A stretch of DNA of 38,202 nt from an uncultured Roseiflexus sp. (GCA_937935075.1 CALGYB010000145.1:1-38202), one strand, 5' to 3'; counted from the stretch's first letter, positions 25,340 through 35,944 are shown. Made by a program: numbers and translations. The notes: generated by a model from the letters alone, not told the origin.

Positions 25340-25441
25340 ACGCTCCTCTTCTTGAACTGCTGGCGCCCGCCCGTGGGCAGCGCGACCGTCGATGTCCTGC
25401 GGCTCGGTGCGCCGGAGCGCCCGATTGCTCTTCGTGCCGTT

Positions 25442-25558
25442 CTATCCCTGGCGCTGCTTATGCTTGGGTTGGCGGCTACAGATGACGCGCAGCACACCTT
25501 TGCGTTTGATGACGCGACAATATTCGCAGCGCGGTTTGACCGACGCCTGGACTTTCAT
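25442..25558 (-). CDS. rpmJ: Large-subunit ribosomal protein L36
   Basis: A 38-residue zinc-binding protein read directly from the sequence. It begins [20 protein letters not shown] and ends in PKHKQRQG. The Cys-x2-Cys, a later Cys and a His form the zinc site, so this is the standard zinc type. Length is exactly typical. The ATG at 25558 has GGAATG upstream. Located between infA and rpsM, its usual place. Confidence 0.95.
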   Translation of the reverse strand: MKVQASVKPRCEYCRVIKRKGVLRVICSRQPKHKQRQG

Positions 25559-25669
25559 GGTCATTCCTTCCTGCTTGCCAATCTGCAATTTTACAACAAC
25601 TCAAAATAATAACACTCCACCGCCTGCCGTGCAACTGTGCGAACGGCACAAACAGACGATTTGCTCGAT

Positions 25670-25891
25670 CTACTTGTAGCGATACGTAATCCGCCCTCGA
25701 GTCAGATCATAGGGCGACAGTTCGACCAGTACCCGATCCCCTTTCAAAATGCGAATGTAATTCATCCGCATACGACCTGAGATATGAGCCAGCACCTCGT
25801 GACCATTTTCGAGTTTCACACGAAACATGGCATTTGGCAGTGGTTCAGTGATGGTTCCTTCCATCTCAATGACATCCTTTTTTTTGGACAT
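25670..25891 (-). CDS. infA: Translation initiation factor IF-1
   Basis: A 73-residue OB-fold protein that binds the 30S A site during initiation. Marks are [40 protein letters not shown], and [20 protein letters not shown] at the end. The ATG at 25891 has a strong AAAGGAG; a longer frame would run back into adk. Only one base separates it from the adk stop. Confidence 0.97.
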   Translation of the reverse strand: MSKKKDVIEMEGTITEPLPNAMFRVKLENGHEVLAHISGRMRMNYIRILKGDRVLVELSPYDLTRGRITYRYK

Positions 25892-25892
25892 G

Positions 25893-26588
25893 CTACTCCT
25901 TTCGCGCTTCCACGCAATCGCCGGTCGGCGTGGCACTGGCGGCATAGGCATTGATCGCTTCGATCATGCTGCGCGTGACCTGAGAAATCTCACGCCGTCC
26001 ATCAATTTCCACCAGCAACCCCTGATCGCGGTAGTACTCGATCAGCGGCATCGTTTGAGCAAAGTACACTTCGAGCCGGTGACGCGCTGTTTCCATGGTG
26101 TCATCGCTGCGTTGATACAGTTTCCCACCGCAGTCGTCGCAGACGTTGGGGTGTTTTGATGGGAAATAGTAAATATTATACGTCGAGCCACAGACTTTGC
26201 AAGTCTGTCGCCCGGCGATACGACGCAGCAGCATATCTTCCGGCACGCGGATATAGAGCACGACATCGATCCGGCGCCCCTGCTTGTTGAGTTCCGCTTC
26301 GAGCGCCCGCGCCTGCTCACGAGTGCGCGGGAACCCGTCGAAAATGACGCCCCGACTGCAATCGGGCTTACTGATGCGTTCGACGATCATGCGGATCACG
26401 ACTTCGTCCGGCACCAGTTCACCGCGGTCCATGTACGATTTTGCCAGCATGCCGAGTTCTGTTCCCTGGCGAAGCGCCGCGCGGAACAAGTCGCCGCTGG
26501 CCACGTGCACCATCCCGGTATGCTCCTCGAGGTGCTTCGCCTGTGTGCCTTTACCGGCGCCAGGCGCTCCGAGAAGAATAATATCCAT
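25893..26588 (-). CDS. adk: Adenylate kinase
   Basis: A 231-residue enzyme equilibrating ATP, ADP and AMP. It has the P-loop [16 protein letters not shown] at the start, [28 protein letters not shown] near residue 84, and a LID domain with a four-cysteine zinc site (CKVCGSTYN then CDDCGG) as in Gram-positive type adenylate kinases. The C-terminus is a little longer than the 214-217 residues usual. It lies between secY and infA. Confidence 0.97.
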   Translation of the reverse strand: MDIILLGAPGAGKGTQAKHLEEHTGMVHVASGDLFRAALRQGTELGMLAKSYMDRGELVPDEVVIRMIVERISKPDCSRGVIFDGFPRTREQARALEAELNKQGRRIDVVLYIRVPEDMLLRRIAGRQTCKVCGSTYNIYYFPSKHPNVCDDCGGKLYQRSDDTMETARHRLEVYFAQTMPLIEYYRDQGLLVEIDGRREISQVTRSMIEAINAYAASATPTGDCVEARKE

Positions 26589-26623
26589 GGCACAACCCTC
26601 TGCACATCGTCGAACACCCGCCG

Positions 26624-27976
26624 TCAGCGATTAATGAACCCTTCGTAGTTTCGCATCACCAGTTGCGCTTCGAGTTGCCGCATTGTATCGACCGCCACGC
26701 CGACGACAATCAGCAATGCGGTAGCCCCCAGGCCAATCGGTACGCCGGTGAGTTGTTGGGTAATGAACGGCAGAATGGCGACCGTTCCCAGGAAGAGCGC
26801 CCCAATCCGTGTGATTCGGCTCACAACCTGGTCAAGGTACTCCTCGGTTCGTTTTCCCGGTCGAATACCCGGAATGAAACCGCCATTGCGCTGCAGGGTA
26901 TCCGGGATATTTTGCTGGTCGAAGATGACCTTCGTGTAAAAGTAGGTGAAGAAGTAGACCAGCACGAACAATGCGATCGAGTAGACCAGTGTACCGCCGC
27001 CGTACTGTGGGCTGAACGTTTGAAACGTAAAACAGGCGATCTGTTTCAGCACACTTGCGTCGGGAGGCGCCACCTGTTCGGGGCAGCCGTAGGAGGCCAG
27101 CGTGCCGGGAAAGATAATGATACTCTGTGCGAAGATCAGCGGGATCATGCCGGCCATATTGACCTTGAGCGGAATATGGCTGCTCTGCCCGCCGTAGACG
27201 CGATTGCCGCGCACCCGTTTGGCATACTGCACCGGGATGCGTCGCTGTCCCTCGTGCATGAGCACAATACCGATGATCGTTCCCAGCGCGATCACCAGGA
27301 ATGCGATCAACCCGATTGCCTGTTCGAGTCCGCCCAGTTCAACGGTGGTGAACGCCTGAATGATCAATCCCGGCAACCCGGCGACGATGCCGGCGAAAAT
27401 GATCATCGACACGCCATTGCCGATCCCGCGCTCCTGAATCTGTTCGCCAAGCCATACCAGCAGCATCGTTCCCGCTAGCATAGACACCAGAATGGTGAAC
27501 GTCGGGAAGAAATTGTTCACGATATCGAACGGCGTCTGAAAAAGCGCCTGACCGGCGCCAAGGCTGCGGTCGAGCGTCAACGTCTGCCCATAGGCTTGCA
27601 GGAGCGCCATCGGGATGGTCAGGTAGAACGTGATCCGGTTCAGCCGCATGCGTCCCTGTTCGCCCTCTTTGCGCAATTCTTCCAGCGCCGGAATGATCGG
27701 CACCAGGAGTTGCAGAATAATCTGCGCCGTAATGTACGGGTAGACCCCCATCGCAGCGACCGACAGATTCTGCAATGCGCCGCCGGCGAAGATATTGAGC
27801 AATTGCGCCAGTTGATTGCCCTGCAAGGCGAGCCGCAGACTTTCGAGCGCCGTCGGGTCGATGTTTGGCACGGGAATGTGGGCAATCAGGCGAAAGAGCA
27901 GCAACATTGCCAGCGTAAACAGGATACGCTGGCGCAGATCCGGCAATCGGAGCGCATTGACAACCGATTCAAGCAT
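26624..27976 (-). CDS. secY: Protein translocase subunit SecY
   Basis: A 450-residue membrane channel of the Sec export system, with about ten hydrophobic segments. Family marks: RILFTLAMLLLFRLIAHIPVPNID with the first membrane segment, GVYPYITAQIILQLL with the plug region near residue 78, and YAKRVRGNRVYGGQSSHIPLKVN near residue 250. An extra-cytoplasmic loop with two cysteines (YGCPEQ and QIACF) is present near residue 310. Gene position after rplO is canonical. Confidence 0.97.
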   Translation of the reverse strand: MLESVVNALRLPDLRQRILFTLAMLLLFRLIAHIPVPNIDPTALESLRLALQGNQLAQLLNIFAGGALQNLSVAAMGVYPYITAQIILQLLVPIIPALEELRKEGEQGRMRLNRITFYLTIPMALLQAYGQTLTLDRSLGAGQALFQTPFDIVNNFFPTFTILVSMLAGTMLLVWLGEQIQERGIGNGVSMIIFAGIVAGLPGLIIQAFTTVELGGLEQAIGLIAFLVIALGTIIGIVLMHEGQRRIPVQYAKRVRGNRVYGGQSSHIPLKVNMAGMIPLIFAQSIIIFPGTLASYGCPEQVAPPDASVLKQIACFTFQTFSPQYGGGTLVYSIALFVLVYFFTYFYTKVIFDQQNIPDTLQRNGGFIPGIRPGKRTEEYLDQVVSRITRIGALFLGTVAILPFITQQLTGVPIGLGATALLIVVGVAVDTMRQLEAQLVMRNYEGFINR

Positions 27977-28022
27977 TCAAGGTTCTCCTTGTGTTGAGCG
28001 CATGCGGCGGCAGCCTTGCGCC

Positions 28023-28547
28023 TCATGCCCCCTGTGTCGCGTCAGCCTTGCGATGATGTCGGGGCGGGTTTGGTCCCCGGCTGCGGCTGCGGCGCTCGAC
28101 AACCCACGGCGTCTCGATGGCCACGCCGCCGGCTGCCTCAATGCGCGCGCGCGCACTGGCGCTGAACTTATGCGCATGGATCGTCAGCTTGCGCTCCAGT
28201 TCGCCATCACCCAGGATCTTAACCGGCTTTGCCGGATGAATCCATCCCTGCTCGACCATTGCTGCGATGGTCAGTTCGGTTCCATCCGGCACGTTGTTGA
28301 GCTGACCGACATTAATGATCTGATACTCGACCCGCCAGCGGTTCTTGAACCCGCGCAGTTTGGGCATTTTGCGGGTGATGCGCATCTGCCCGCCTTCGAA
28401 AGACGGCGGTGGATTGGGACCGGAACGCGCCTTCTGACCCATCATGCCTTTGCCGCCGGTTTTCCCCTTGCCAGAGCCAATACCGCGTCCGATGCGCTTA
28501 CGCTCGCGATGCGCGCCTGGGGCTGGCTTCAAGTCATGCAGTTTCAT
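28023..28547 (-). CDS. rplO: Large-subunit ribosomal protein L15
   Basis: A 174-residue late-assembly 50S protein. It starts [20 protein letters not shown] followed by [22 protein letters not shown] and [20 protein letters not shown], all typical. The C-terminus has a Ser/Arg/Pro/His-rich tail beyond the usual end. The ATG at 28547 has GGGAGA upstream; a longer frame overlaps rpmD. Confidence 0.96.
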   Translation of the reverse strand: MKLHDLKPAPGAHRERKRIGRGIGSGKGKTGGKGMMGQKARSGPNPPPSFEGGQMRITRKMPKLRGFKNRWRVEYQIINVGQLNNVPDGTELTIAAMVEQGWIHPAKPVKILGDGELERKLTIHAHKFSASARARIEAAGGVAIETPWVVERRSRSRGPNPPRHHRKADATQGA

Positions 28548-28561
28548 AATCGTTTCTCCCA

Positions 28562-29017
28562 TCACGCCTGCCGACCGGCGGTGAGGCGCGCCTGGAGCGC
28601 CTTGAGTTCTTCCCATTTTCCCTCGGCTGCCAGGCGCGCCTGTTCGGGCCAGGTGTCGGTGAACGCCAGCCGGATCTTGCTATCGCGCAGGATCTCGCTG
28701 ATCTGCGCAGGTTCGAAGGTTGCCAGTTGAGCGAATCTGGTAATGCCGGCCGCCTTCAGCGCACGCGCAATTTTCGGACCGATGCCCTCAATCCGTTGCA
28801 GGTCGTCGCCTGAATGGTCGGCTGGCGCGTCGCCGTCTGGAATCTCCTCAACGCTGACCAGGTGACGAACCTTGAAGATCATGCCGCGAATCGTCGGCGT
28901 ATCATCGTGAATGACCGTACTATTGAGACGGCGCAATCCAAGAGATCGGATGGTCGCTTTCTGGTCGTGACTGTATCCTATCGCGCTCTTGCGATACGTG
29001 ATTTTCAATCTGGACAT
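28562..29017 (-). CDS. rpmD: Ribosomal protein L30 with C-terminal helix-hairpin-helix extension
   Basis: A 151-residue protein. Residues 1-58 are normal L30: [20 protein letters not shown], then [20 protein letters not shown] and [15 protein letters not shown]30 usually ends there. After an acidic linker (58-70) comes an added domain of about 80 residues with [19 protein letters not shown], a helix-hairpin-helix pattern, and a Trp/Glu-rich helical end. It resembles the extra domain seen on L21 in some alphaproteobacteria. The function of the addition is unknown; binding rRNA is a reasonable guess. It lies between rpsE and rplO as usual. Confidence 0.95.
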   Translation of the reverse strand: MSRLKITYRKSAIGYSHDQKATIRSLGLRRLNSTVIHDDTPTIRGMIFKVRHLVSVEEIPDGDAPADHSGDDLQRIEGIGPKIARALKAAGITRFAQLATFEPAQISEILRDSKIRLAFTDTWPEQARLAAEGKWEELKALQARLTAGRQA

Positions 29018-29020
29018 CTG

Positions 29021-29563
29021 CTAAGCCTCCTGAGGCGCCGGTTCACGGCGCATGCGCCGCAGGCTCAGTTCTCTCGGCGTCATGCCGCGCATGCGCGCTT
29101 GCTCTTCGAGCGATGTGAGCGCACCAAGCGCCTTGAACGTCGCCTTCACCACGTTGATCGGGTTGTTGCTGCCATAGCGTTTCGAGAGGACGTCCTTGAT
29201 GCCGGCCATCTCGAGCACGGGGCGCACACCACGACCGGCGATGACGCCGGTTCCGGGGGCGGCCGGGAGCAGGCGCACCTTGGAGGCGGCAAACTCTTCC
29301 TGCACCTCATGCGGAATGGTTGTACCAGAGAGCGGCACCCGGATCAGGTTCTTTTTGGCCGCCTCCACGCCTTTACGGATCGCTTCAGGCACTTCGGCGG
29401 CTTTTCCCATACCGATGCCGACGTGCCCCTTTCCATCGCCAACGACGACGACAGTGCTGAAACTGAAGCGCCGCCCGCCCTTGACCACTTTCGAGACGCG
29501 GTTGATCTGCACCACGCGCTCTTCGAGTTCGAGGTCTTCCGCCTTAATACGTTGCTTGGGCAC
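29021..29563 (-). CDS. rpsE: Small-subunit ribosomal protein S5
   Basis: A 180-residue protein of the decoding fidelity (ram) region. Marks are [40 protein letters not shown] and the C-terminal [21 protein letters not shown]. The GTG at 29563 is chosen since GGAG stands seven bases before it; another GTG two codons earlier at 29569 lies too close to that site. Confidence 0.96.
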   Translation of the reverse strand: MPKQRIKAEDLELEERVVQINRVSKVVKGGRRFSFSTVVVVGDGKGHVGIGMGKAAEVPEAIRKGVEAAKKNLIRVPLSGTTIPHEVQEEFAASKVRLLPAAPGTGVIAGRGVRPVLEMAGIKDVLSKRYGSNNPINVVKATFKALGALTSLEEQARMRGMTPRELSLRRMRREPAPQEA

Positions 29564-29662
29564 TGTCACACTCCATCAAGGCTAGAGGTTGCGGCTGCTG
29601 CGGCGCTGCACGCCTGTGACCGTCAACCTGTACGTTGTTGCTGATTCCGGTCGGCGACGCAG

Positions 29663-30028
29663 TCAGAACTTCAACCCGCCTTCGCGCGCCGCATCGGCGA
29701 GCGCCTGGACGCGCCCGTGGTACTTGAAGCCGCCGCGGTCAAACACGACGTATTCAATACCTGCCGCCCTGGCGCGTTCTGCGATGGCGGCGCCGATCAC
29801 TTTCGCTCGTTCGGTCTTCGTCTTGCCGACGAGCGATGGTTGCAGTTCAGATTCGACGGTCGAAGCGGCCGCCAGCGTTCGCCCGACCGAGTCATCAATG
29901 ACCTGAGCATAGATATGCATATTGCTGCGAAAGACGCACAGTCGCGGACGCTGAGGCGTCCCGCTCACTTTCTTGCGCACGCGACGGTGGCGCCGAATAC
30001 GCAGTTCGCGCGGTGTTCGTTTTGCCAT
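29663..30028 (-). CDS. rplR: Large-subunit ribosomal protein L18
   Basis: A 121-residue protein that binds 5S rRNA. It shows [40 protein letters not shown] and the closing [19 protein letters not shown]. Length is typical. Seventy-one bases separate it from rplF upstream. Confidence 0.97.
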   Translation of the reverse strand: MAKRTPRELRIRRHRRVRKKVSGTPQRPRLCVFRSNMHIYAQVIDDSVGRTLAAASTVESELQPSLVGKTKTERAKVIGAAIAERARAAGIEYVVFDRGGFKYHGRVQALADAAREGGLKF

Positions 30029-30099
30029 TGTGATATGCTCCTCGCGGCAGAGATTGCCATCCCCTGCCCTTGCCGGGTCGTGAAAGACAATAGGAAGCG

Positions 30100-30663
30100 C
30101 TAACGCGCTTTACCCGCCTTGCCCGCCTTGCGACGCACGCGCTCTTCACGATATTTGATGCCGTATCCCTTATACGGCTCTGGCGGTCGCAAAGCGCGTA
30201 GTTTTGCGGCTTCCTCACCAACCTTCTGCTTGTCGATTCCCCGTATGATCACTTGCTGCGGCTCATTGGCGCTTCGGCGTTCTATCACCTCAAAGGTGAC
30301 GCCTTCGGGCGGGGTGACGCGGATCGGATGGGAAAAGCCCACCAGCAGGATCAGGTTTTTCCCTTCCCGTGCAGCGCGATAGCCAATGCCGGTGATTTCC
30401 AGTACTCGCTGATACCCATCCGTGACGCCGGTCACCATATTAGCAATGAGCGAGCGTGTCAACCCGTGCAGGGCGCGGTGGTGTTTGTTGTCCGAAGGGC
30501 GTGCGACCGTGATAACGCCGTTTTCATGGGTGATAACCATTTCCGGCGACAGTTGTTGGGTCAACGTGCCCTTTGGGCCTTTCACGGTCACCAGATTCCC
30601 TTCAGCGATCGTCACCTCGACGCCGCGTGGCACCGGGATCGGTTTTTTTCCAATACGCGACAT
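30100..30663 (-). CDS. rplF: Large-subunit ribosomal protein L6
   Basis: A 187-residue protein near the factor-binding site. It begins [19 protein letters not shown], has [16 protein letters not shown], and the conserved [20 protein letters not shown] at its end, followed by a short Lys/Gly/Ala tail. Usual length. Confidence 0.97.
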   Translation of the reverse strand: MSRIGKKPIPVPRGVEVTIAEGNLVTVKGPKGTLTQQLSPEMVITHENGVITVARPSDNKHHRALHGLTRSLIANMVTGVTDGYQRVLEITGIGYRAAREGKNLILLVGFSHPIRVTPPEGVTFEVIERRSANEPQQVIIRGIDKQKVGEEAAKLRALRPPEPYKGYGIKYREERVRRKAGKAGKAR

Positions 30664-30683
30664 GATCTACTCCTCAGCGCTGC

Positions 30684-31082
30684 TCACCAGACGTAACAGA
30701 GAACTTCGCCGCCGACGCGCTGTTGCCACGCCTCGTGTCCAGCCATCACGCCGCGGGGTGTTGAGAGAATGCTCAATCCCAACCCGCCGCGCACACGTGG
30801 AATATCGGCGCGTTTGGTGTAGATGCGCAATCCTGGCTTGCTCACGCGCTTCAGCCCGGTAATGACCGGTCGTCGATCGGGAGTGTATTTCAATGTAATG
30901 ACAATGGTATTGTACGGTTTGCCTTCCTGCACCGTGAAGTCTTGGATGAAACCCTCGCGCTTAAGAATCTGCGCAATAGCGAGTTTCATTTTCGACGACG
31001 GGATCGACACCGTTGCGTGGCGGGCCATGCACGCATTTCGGATGCGGGTCAGCATATCGGCAATCGGATCATTCACGCTCAC
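30684..31082 (-). CDS. rpsH: Small-subunit ribosomal protein S8
   Basis: A 132-residue central-domain protein that in E. coli also represses its operon. Marks: [37 protein letters not shown] and the end [19 protein letters not shown] followed by GGEVLCYVW. Start is GTG with a strong AGGAGG six to seven bases upstream. Confidence 0.97.
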   Translation of the reverse strand: MSVNDPIADMLTRIRNACMARHATVSIPSSKMKLAIAQILKREGFIQDFTVQEGKPYNTIVITLKYTPDRRPVITGLKRVSKPGLRIYTKRADIPRVRGGLGLSILSTPRGVMAGHEAWQQRVGGEVLCYVW

Positions 31083-31136
31083 TGCGATCCTCCTTTATTT
31101 CCGGCCTGACAGCAACGTTCATCGGCGCTCCACCTG

Positions 31137-31322
31137 CTACCAGCTCGATTTCGTCACGCCGGGGATCAACCCGCGCAGTGCGAGTTCACGGAAGCAGATG
31201 CGGCACATGCCGAACTTGCGCATGTATGCACGCGAACGTCCGCAGATCTTACAGCGGTTGTAGGCCCGCACCTTATACTTTTGCGGCCGCTGTGCTTTGA
31301 CCATTAATGCCTTGCGTGCCAA
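31137..31322 (-). CDS. rpsZ: Small-subunit ribosomal protein S14, zinc type
   Basis: A 61-residue type Z S14 with two Cys-x2-Cys pairs ([15 protein letters not shown] and CRICFREL), the zinc-binding form. TTG at 31322 is the chosen start: AAGGAG is seven bases upstream and the length becomes exactly that of the family. The ATG six codons later would remove conserved residues. Confidence 0.95.
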   Translation of the reverse strand: MARKALMVKAQRPQKYKVRAYNRCKICGRSRAYMRKFGMCRICFRELALRGLIPGVTKSSW

Positions 31323-31388
31323 ACCAAGTCTCCTTATCAATGATCCCGGCTGGTCAGCGTCTCATCTCACGGACGCTCCTGGCCAGGA

Positions 31389-31931
31389 CTAATCGCGAAA
31401 CGGCATACCGAGGCGCTTGAGCAATGCATACCCCTGTTCATCGTCGGGTGCAGTCGTCACAATCACCACTTCGAGGCCGCGCAGTTTATCGACCTTATCG
31501 TAGTCGATCTCCGGGAAGACAATCTGCTCACGCAGACCAAGCGAATAATTGCCGCGTCCATCGAACGAACGACGACTGACGCCGCGAAAGTCGCGCAGGC
31601 GTGGCAGCACCAGGTTTATCAACCGATCAAGGAACGACCACATGCGCGGTCCGCGCAACGTGACCATGACGCCGATCGGCATCCCCTGGCGTACTTTGAA
31701 CGCTGCGATCGACTTCCTGGCGCGCGTGATCACCGGTTTCTGGCCGGCGATTGCCGCAAGATCGGACGTTGCAGCGTCGAGCGCCTTGGAGTTCTGGATC
31801 GCCTCGCCAAGCCCGATATTCAGGACGATCTTTTCCAGCCGTGGCGCCTGCATCACGGAGCGGTAGCCAAACTCCTGCATCAGCGCTGGCACGACTTCGG
31901 TCTGATATTTTTCTTTGAGGCGTGGTACCAT
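31389..31931 (-). CDS. rplE: Large-subunit ribosomal protein L5
   Basis: A 180-residue 5S rRNA-binding protein. Marks: [58 protein letters not shown] and [20 protein letters not shown]. The ATG at 31931 has GAGGAG upstream; a longer frame lacks similarity and overlaps rplX. Confidence 0.97.
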   Translation of the reverse strand: MVPRLKEKYQTEVVPALMQEFGYRSVMQAPRLEKIVLNIGLGEAIQNSKALDAATSDLAAIAGQKPVITRARKSIAAFKVRQGMPIGVMVTLRGPRMWSFLDRLINLVLPRLRDFRGVSRRSFDGRGNYSLGLREQIVFPEIDYDKVDKLRGLEVVIVTTAPDDEQGYALLKRLGMPFRD

Positions 31932-31978
31932 TCCCTGCTCCTCAAGGAACCGGGAGCATACTGCTCCGGTTGCGCCTT

Positions 31979-32311
31979 TCACTCATCGATGACGGCATCA
32001 CATGCTTTGCAATACCGCACCTTTTTGGGGCGGCCTTTGTGGTCTGTCTCTTCCAGAAAGCGATGCCCGGTGCGTGACGCACGACCACACTTCGGGCAGA
32101 TCAGCATCACGTTCGACACATGGATCGGCGCTTCCATCTCGATAATCCCGCTGGGGCGCGTCGGGCCGCGCGGTTTCATGTGTCGTTTGACCATATTCAG
32201 GCCCTCGACGATCACCCGTTGCTCTTTGGGGCGCGATTCTTTGATTTTACCGCGCTTCCCGCGATCTTTGCCGGTAATGATCAGGACCTCGTCGCCGGTT
32301 TTGACATGCAT
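31979..32311 (-). CDS. rplX: Large-subunit ribosomal protein L24 with zinc-ribbon-like C-terminus
   Basis: A 110-residue assembly initiator of the 50S subunit. The KOW-domain start ([20 protein letters not shown]) and [20 protein letters not shown] are standard. The C-terminal part has [14 protein letters not shown] and later CKACDAV, two Cys-x2-Cys pairs that could hold zinc, as in Thermus-type L24; E. coli and Bacillus L24 lack them. ATG at 32311 preceded by AGGAG. Confidence 0.96.
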   Translation of the reverse strand: MHVKTGDEVLIITGKDRGKRGKIKESRPKEQRVIVEGLNMVKRHMKPRGPTRPSGIIEMEAPIHVSNVMLICPKCGRASRTGHRFLEETDHKGRPKKVRYCKACDAVIDE

Positions 32312-32331
32312 TGCACATTCTCCTGAAGCAA

Positions 32332-32700
32332 TCACAGCACTTCCGGCGCCAGCGAAATGATCTTCATAAACGCGCGTTCACGCAGTTCACGCGCGACGGG
32401 ACCGAAGATGCGCGTACCGCGCGGGTTGTTGTCTTTCCCGATAATCACCGCCGCGTTATCATCGAACCGGATATGCGATCCATCGGGGCGGCCGTACTCC
32501 TTGGCAGTACGCACGATGACTGCGCGCACCACCTCGCCTTTCTTCACGGCGCCACCGGGGGTCGCTTCCTTGACCGAAGCGACGATCACATCACCAACGC
32601 GCCCGTAGCGCACATGCGAGCCGCCCAACACGCGGATGCACAGTATTTCTTTGGCGCCGGTATTATCGGCGACGCGCAGTCGCGTTTCCTGCTGCACCAT
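32332..32700 (-). CDS. rplN: Large-subunit ribosomal protein L14
   Basis: A 122-residue, highly conserved intersubunit-bridge protein. Marks: [40 protein letters not shown] and [25 protein letters not shown] precedes the ATG within the end of rpsQ. Confidence 0.98.
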   Translation of the reverse strand: MVQQETRLRVADNTGAKEILCIRVLGGSHVRYGRVGDVIVASVKEATPGGAVKKGEVVRAVIVRTAKEYGRPDGSHIRFDDNAAVIIGKDNNPRGTRIFGPVARELRERAFMKIISLAPEVL

Positions 32701-32702
32701 GG

Positions 32703-32963
32703 TCAGGCCTCCTCATTGCGCTTGACAATCTCGACCACTTCCCAGCGCTTGGTTTTGCTCAACGGGCGAGTCTCGCCGATGCGCACGATATCACCGATCT
32801 GGCATTGTTGCTCATCGTGCGCGTGAAACTTGCTGGTACGGCGAACAATTTTCCGATACAGCGGATGTGGTTTTAGATAATCAACTGCCACCACAACCGT
32901 CTTTTGCATTTTATTGCTGACGACTCGCCCAACTTTGAATTGCCGCCGCCGTCCTTCAGTCAT
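32703..32963 (-). CDS. rpsQ: Small-subunit ribosomal protein S17
   Basis: An 86-residue primary 16S-binding OB-fold protein. Marks: [39 protein letters not shown] and [19 protein letters not shown]. It lies 11 bases after rpmC. Confidence 0.97.
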   Translation of the reverse strand: MTEGRRRQFKVGRVVSNKMQKTVVVAVDYLKPHPLYRKIVRRTSKFHAHDEQQCQIGDIVRIGETRPLSKTKRWEVVEIVKRNEEA

Positions 32964-32974
32964 TGGTCCATCTC

Positions 32975-33175
32975 CTACGACTCAATGCCCAGTTCGCGTT
33001 CGCGCAGGATGGTCTTGATTCGCGCAATATCGCGCCGGACTATCCGCGGGCGACTGGTAGCCGTTAATTTTCCCATCACCTGCTGAAAGCGCAGGTTGAA
33101 CAATTCTTCGTAGCAGTCTTTCAATTTTGCGCGCAGCTGTTCATCGTCCAGTTTGCGCAACTCATCGGCTTTCAT
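32975..33175 (-). CDS. rpmC: Large-subunit ribosomal protein L29
   Basis: A 66-residue helical protein near the peptide exit tunnel. It begins [20 protein letters not shown] and contains [20 protein letters not shown] with the usual [10 protein letters not shown] ending. Start overlaps the rplP stop by four bases. Confidence 0.97.
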   Translation of the reverse strand: MKADELRKLDDEQLRAKLKDCYEELFNLRFQQVMGKLTATSRPRIVRRDIARIKTILRERELGIES

Positions 33176-33597
33176 GCTGCGCCCTCCTGATCTTCACGCG
33201 ACACGATCTTGCACTTGATCGGCAATTTCTGTGCAGCGCGCTCGAGCGCTTCGTGGGCGATTTCGGGGCGCACCCCGGCCAGTTCAAACAGGATGCGGCC
33301 CGGCTTGATCACTGCCACATAGTGATCGACGGCGCCCTTCCCCGAACCCATGCGCGTCTCAGCAGGCTTCGCCGTAATCGGCTTGTCTGGAAAGACACGG
33401 ATCCAGATTTTGCCGCCGCGCTTAACGTGATGGCTGATAGCGCGCCGTGCCGCTTCGATCTGACGGCTCGTCATCCACGTTGCCTCGATCGCCATCAAGC
33501 CATACTCACCAAAAGCGACGGTATTGCCCCGATGCGCCATACCGCGATTGTGGCCGCGCTGCTGTTTCCGATATTTGACACGCTTTGGCATCAACAT
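33172..33597 (-). CDS. rplP: Large-subunit ribosomal protein L16
   Basis: A 141-residue protein near the peptidyl transferase centre. Marks: [33 protein letters not shown]-like [40 protein letters not shown] and [20 protein letters not shown]. The ATG at 33597 has AAAGGAGG upstream; one two codons later is also possible. Confidence 0.97.
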   Translation of the reverse strand: MLMPKRVKYRKQQRGHNRGMAHRGNTVAFGEYGLMAIEATWMTSRQIEAARRAISHHVKRGGKIWIRVFPDKPITAKPAETRMGSGKGAVDHYVAVIKPGRILFELAGVRPEIAHEALERAAQKLPIKCKIVSREDQEGAA

Positions 33598-33611
33598 AAC
33601 GACACCTCCTT

Positions 33612-34391
33612 TCAGCCGCGCGACCGTCCGCTGCGTTCGGGCCCGCCGCCGCGCCCGCCGCGCCCACCGCGCCCGCTCTTGCGTTGTGGACGTTCTTCGT
33701 CTTCCTCAGCGGCGCCTGATCGGGCGGCAACCGTCGCTTGCGCTGGTTGCAGTTGACCCTTCTGATCAGGGAAGACCTCGCCTTTGTAGATCCACACTTT
33801 GACGCCGATCCGCCCATACGTTGTATGCGCATGGACCTGTGCATAGTCGATATCGGCGCGCAGGGTATGAAGCGGCACCCGGCCGTCGCGCTCCCAGGCG
33901 ATACGCGCCATTTCCGCGCCTGCCAGACGCCCTGAGCACTTGATCTTGACCCCTTGCGCCCCGAGGCGCATGGCGCGCTGCACTGCCTGTTTCATCGCGC
34001 GCTTGTACGACACGCGCTTGTTGATCTGCTCGGCAATGCTTTCAGCCACCAGTTGCGCTTCGAGTTCCGGTTGATGGATTTCCTGAATATTGAGTTTGAC
34101 TTTCTTGCCGGTCCGTCGTGCCAGTTCTTCCCGCAGTTCATCGACTTTCGCGCCACGTTTGCCGATGACGATGCCCGGCTTGGCGGTATAGACCGTCACC
34201 TCGACCTTATTCGCCGAGCGCTCGATATCGATCCGCGCCACGCCTGCGTTTTCAAGCTCTTTTGCGATGATCTTGCGCAGCATGACGTCTTCGTGGAGCA
34301 GTTCGGTATAGTTGCGTTCTGCAAACCACTTCGACTGCCAGTCCTTGATATACCCAAGGCGGAAGCCGATCGGGTGCACTTTTCGTCCCAT
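33612..34391 (-). CDS. rpsC: Small-subunit ribosomal protein S3
   Basis: A 259-residue protein lining the mRNA entry tunnel. It has [20 protein letters not shown], the KH domain with [20 protein letters not shown], and [20 protein letters not shown]. The last 40 residues form an Arg/Gly-rich tail ([11 protein letters not shown] pattern) beyond the usual end of the family, preceded by an acidic patch. Confidence 0.97.
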   Translation of the reverse strand: MGRKVHPIGFRLGYIKDWQSKWFAERNYTELLHEDVMLRKIIAKELENAGVARIDIERSANKVEVTVYTAKPGIVIGKRGAKVDELREELARRTGKKVKLNIQEIHQPELEAQLVAESIAEQINKRVSYKRAMKQAVQRAMRLGAQGVKIKCSGRLAGAEMARIAWERDGRVPLHTLRADIDYAQVHAHTTYGRIGVKVWIYKGEVFPDQKGQLQPAQATVAARSGAAEEDEERPQRKSGRGGRGGRGGGPERSGRSRG

Positions 34392-34436
34392 AGATCCTCG
34401 CTCTCTTCAGCGCGGCGGCGCGGTTACGTCGCCTGC

Positions 34437-34778
34437 CTACATTTCCCCGCCGTCATCGACAATCACCGTGATATGGGTCGTCCGCTTGCGAATACGATCG
34501 GCACGACCGCGAGCGCGCGGCATAATGCGCTTGAATGCCGGACCTTCATCGGCGAAGATGTACTTCACGACGAGATCATCGGGCGCCATATCGTAGTTGT
34601 TGGTGGCATTCGCGCGCGCCGACTCGATCGTGCGGGCGATTTCGCGCGCCGCTTTGTGCGGCAGATAGCGCAGGATCGCCAGCGCCCGATCAACCGGCTT
34701 GCCACGCACCAGATCCATCACCGGGCGCACCTTGGTCGGCGAGATGCGGACATACCTGGTTACTGCTTTTGCCTGCAT
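34437..34778 (-). CDS. rplV: Large-subunit ribosomal protein L22
   Basis: A 113-residue protein lining the exit tunnel. Marks: [40 protein letters not shown] and the beta-hairpin end [23 protein letters not shown] at 34778 with AGAGGT upstream gives standard length. Confidence 0.97.
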   Translation of the reverse strand: MQAKAVTRYVRISPTKVRPVMDLVRGKPVDRALAILRYLPHKAAREIARTIESARANATNNYDMAPDDLVVKYIFADEGPAFKRIMPRARGRADRIRKRTTHITVIVDDGGEM

Positions 34779-34810
34779 ATCAAACCTCTGCTGTGTCGAT
34801 TGGGCGCCCG

Positions 34811-35098
34811 TCATTTCATTTTGCCGCGCTTATCGACCTTCTTGCCGCCGTGACCGCGGAACAGCCGGGTTGGGGCGAATTCACCCAGTTTGTGCCCGAC
34901 CATGTTTTCGGTGATATACACCGGCACGTGGCGCCGGCCATCATGAACGGCGATCGTGTGCCCGACCATCTGCGGGAAGATTGTCGAGTCGCGCGACCAT
35001 GTACGCAGCACTCGCTTTTCGTTTGCCCGATTCAATTCCTCAATACGACTGAGCAGCCGCACATCGACATATGGTCCTTTTTTCGAAGAGCGCGACAT
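34811..35098 (-). CDS. rpsS: Small-subunit ribosomal protein S19
   Basis: A 95-residue 30S head protein. Marks: [40 protein letters not shown] and [20 protein letters not shown]. Length typical. It lies 15 bases after rplB. Confidence 0.98.
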   Translation of the reverse strand: MSRSSKKGPYVDVRLLSRIEELNRANEKRVLRTWSRDSTIFPQMVGHTIAVHDGRRHVPVYITENMVGHKLGEFAPTRLFRGHGGKKVDKRGKMK

Positions 35099-35113
35099 AC
35101 GCTGTACTCCTGC

Positions 35114-35941
35114 TTACTTCGTCCGACGGCGGATGATAAAGGGATCGGTCCGCGGGTTGTGGCGGGTCTTCACGCCACGCGCTGGCTTTCCCCACTTGGT
35201 TTTGGGGGTCGGCATACCGCGTGGTGCGCGTCCTTCGCCGCCGCCGTGCGGATGGTCGCGCGGGTTCATGGCCGCGCCACGCACTTCGGGGCGCCGTCCA
35301 AGCCAGCGTTTGCGCCCGGCTTTCCCCAGGCGAACGTTCTGATGATCCAGGTTGCCGACCTGTCCGACCGTCGCCATACACTCGATAAACACGCGACGCA
35401 CCTCTCCCGATGGCATACGCAGCGTGGCATAGTTGCCCTCTTTTGCCATCAACTGAGCCGCTGCGCCGGCGCTCCGCACCATCACGCCGCCGCGTCCTTT
35501 TTCAAGTTCGATATTGTGCACCTGGGTTCCAAGCGGTATCTGGCGCAGCGGCAGCGCATTACCGACCCGAATATCGGCTGATGGCCCGCTCATCACCGTA
35601 TCACCGACGTTCAGACCGAGTGGCGCCAGGATGTAGCGTTTCTCGCCATCGACATAATGGAGCAGCGCGATGCGTGCAGATCGGTTCGGGTCGTACTCAA
35701 TCGCCGCCACCTTTGCCGGAATGCCGATTTTATCGCGCTTGAAGTCGATCTTGCGATAGTGACGCTTATGCCCGCCGCCGCGATGACGCACCGTAACGCG
35801 TCCATAGATATTCCGCCCGGCCTTCTTGCGCAGCGGCTCGAGCAGCGATCGCTCCGGCTCCGTTTTCGTGATCTCCTCGAAGGTCGAGACCGACATATTG
35901 CGGCGCCCTGCCGAGGTTGGTTTGTACTTTCTGACAGGCAT
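35114..35941 (-). CDS. rplB: Large-subunit ribosomal protein L2
   Basis: A 275-residue primary 23S-binding protein needed for peptidyl transfer. Marks: [40 protein letters not shown] and the conserved [20 protein letters not shown] with the essential histidine near residue 230. Usual length. Confidence 0.98.
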   Translation of the reverse strand: MPVRKYKPTSAGRRNMSVSTFEEITKTEPERSLLEPLRKKAGRNIYGRVTVRHRGGGHKRHYRKIDFKRDKIGIPAKVAAIEYDPNRSARIALLHYVDGEKRYILAPLGLNVGDTVMSGPSADIRVGNALPLRQIPLGTQVHNIELEKGRGGVMVRSAGAAAQLMAKEGNYATLRMPSGEVRRVFIECMATVGQVGNLDHQNVRLGKAGRKRWLGRRPEVRGAAMNPRDHPHGGGEGRAPRGMPTPKTKWGKPARGVKTRHNPRTDPFIIRRRTK

Positions 35942-35944
35942 CGG

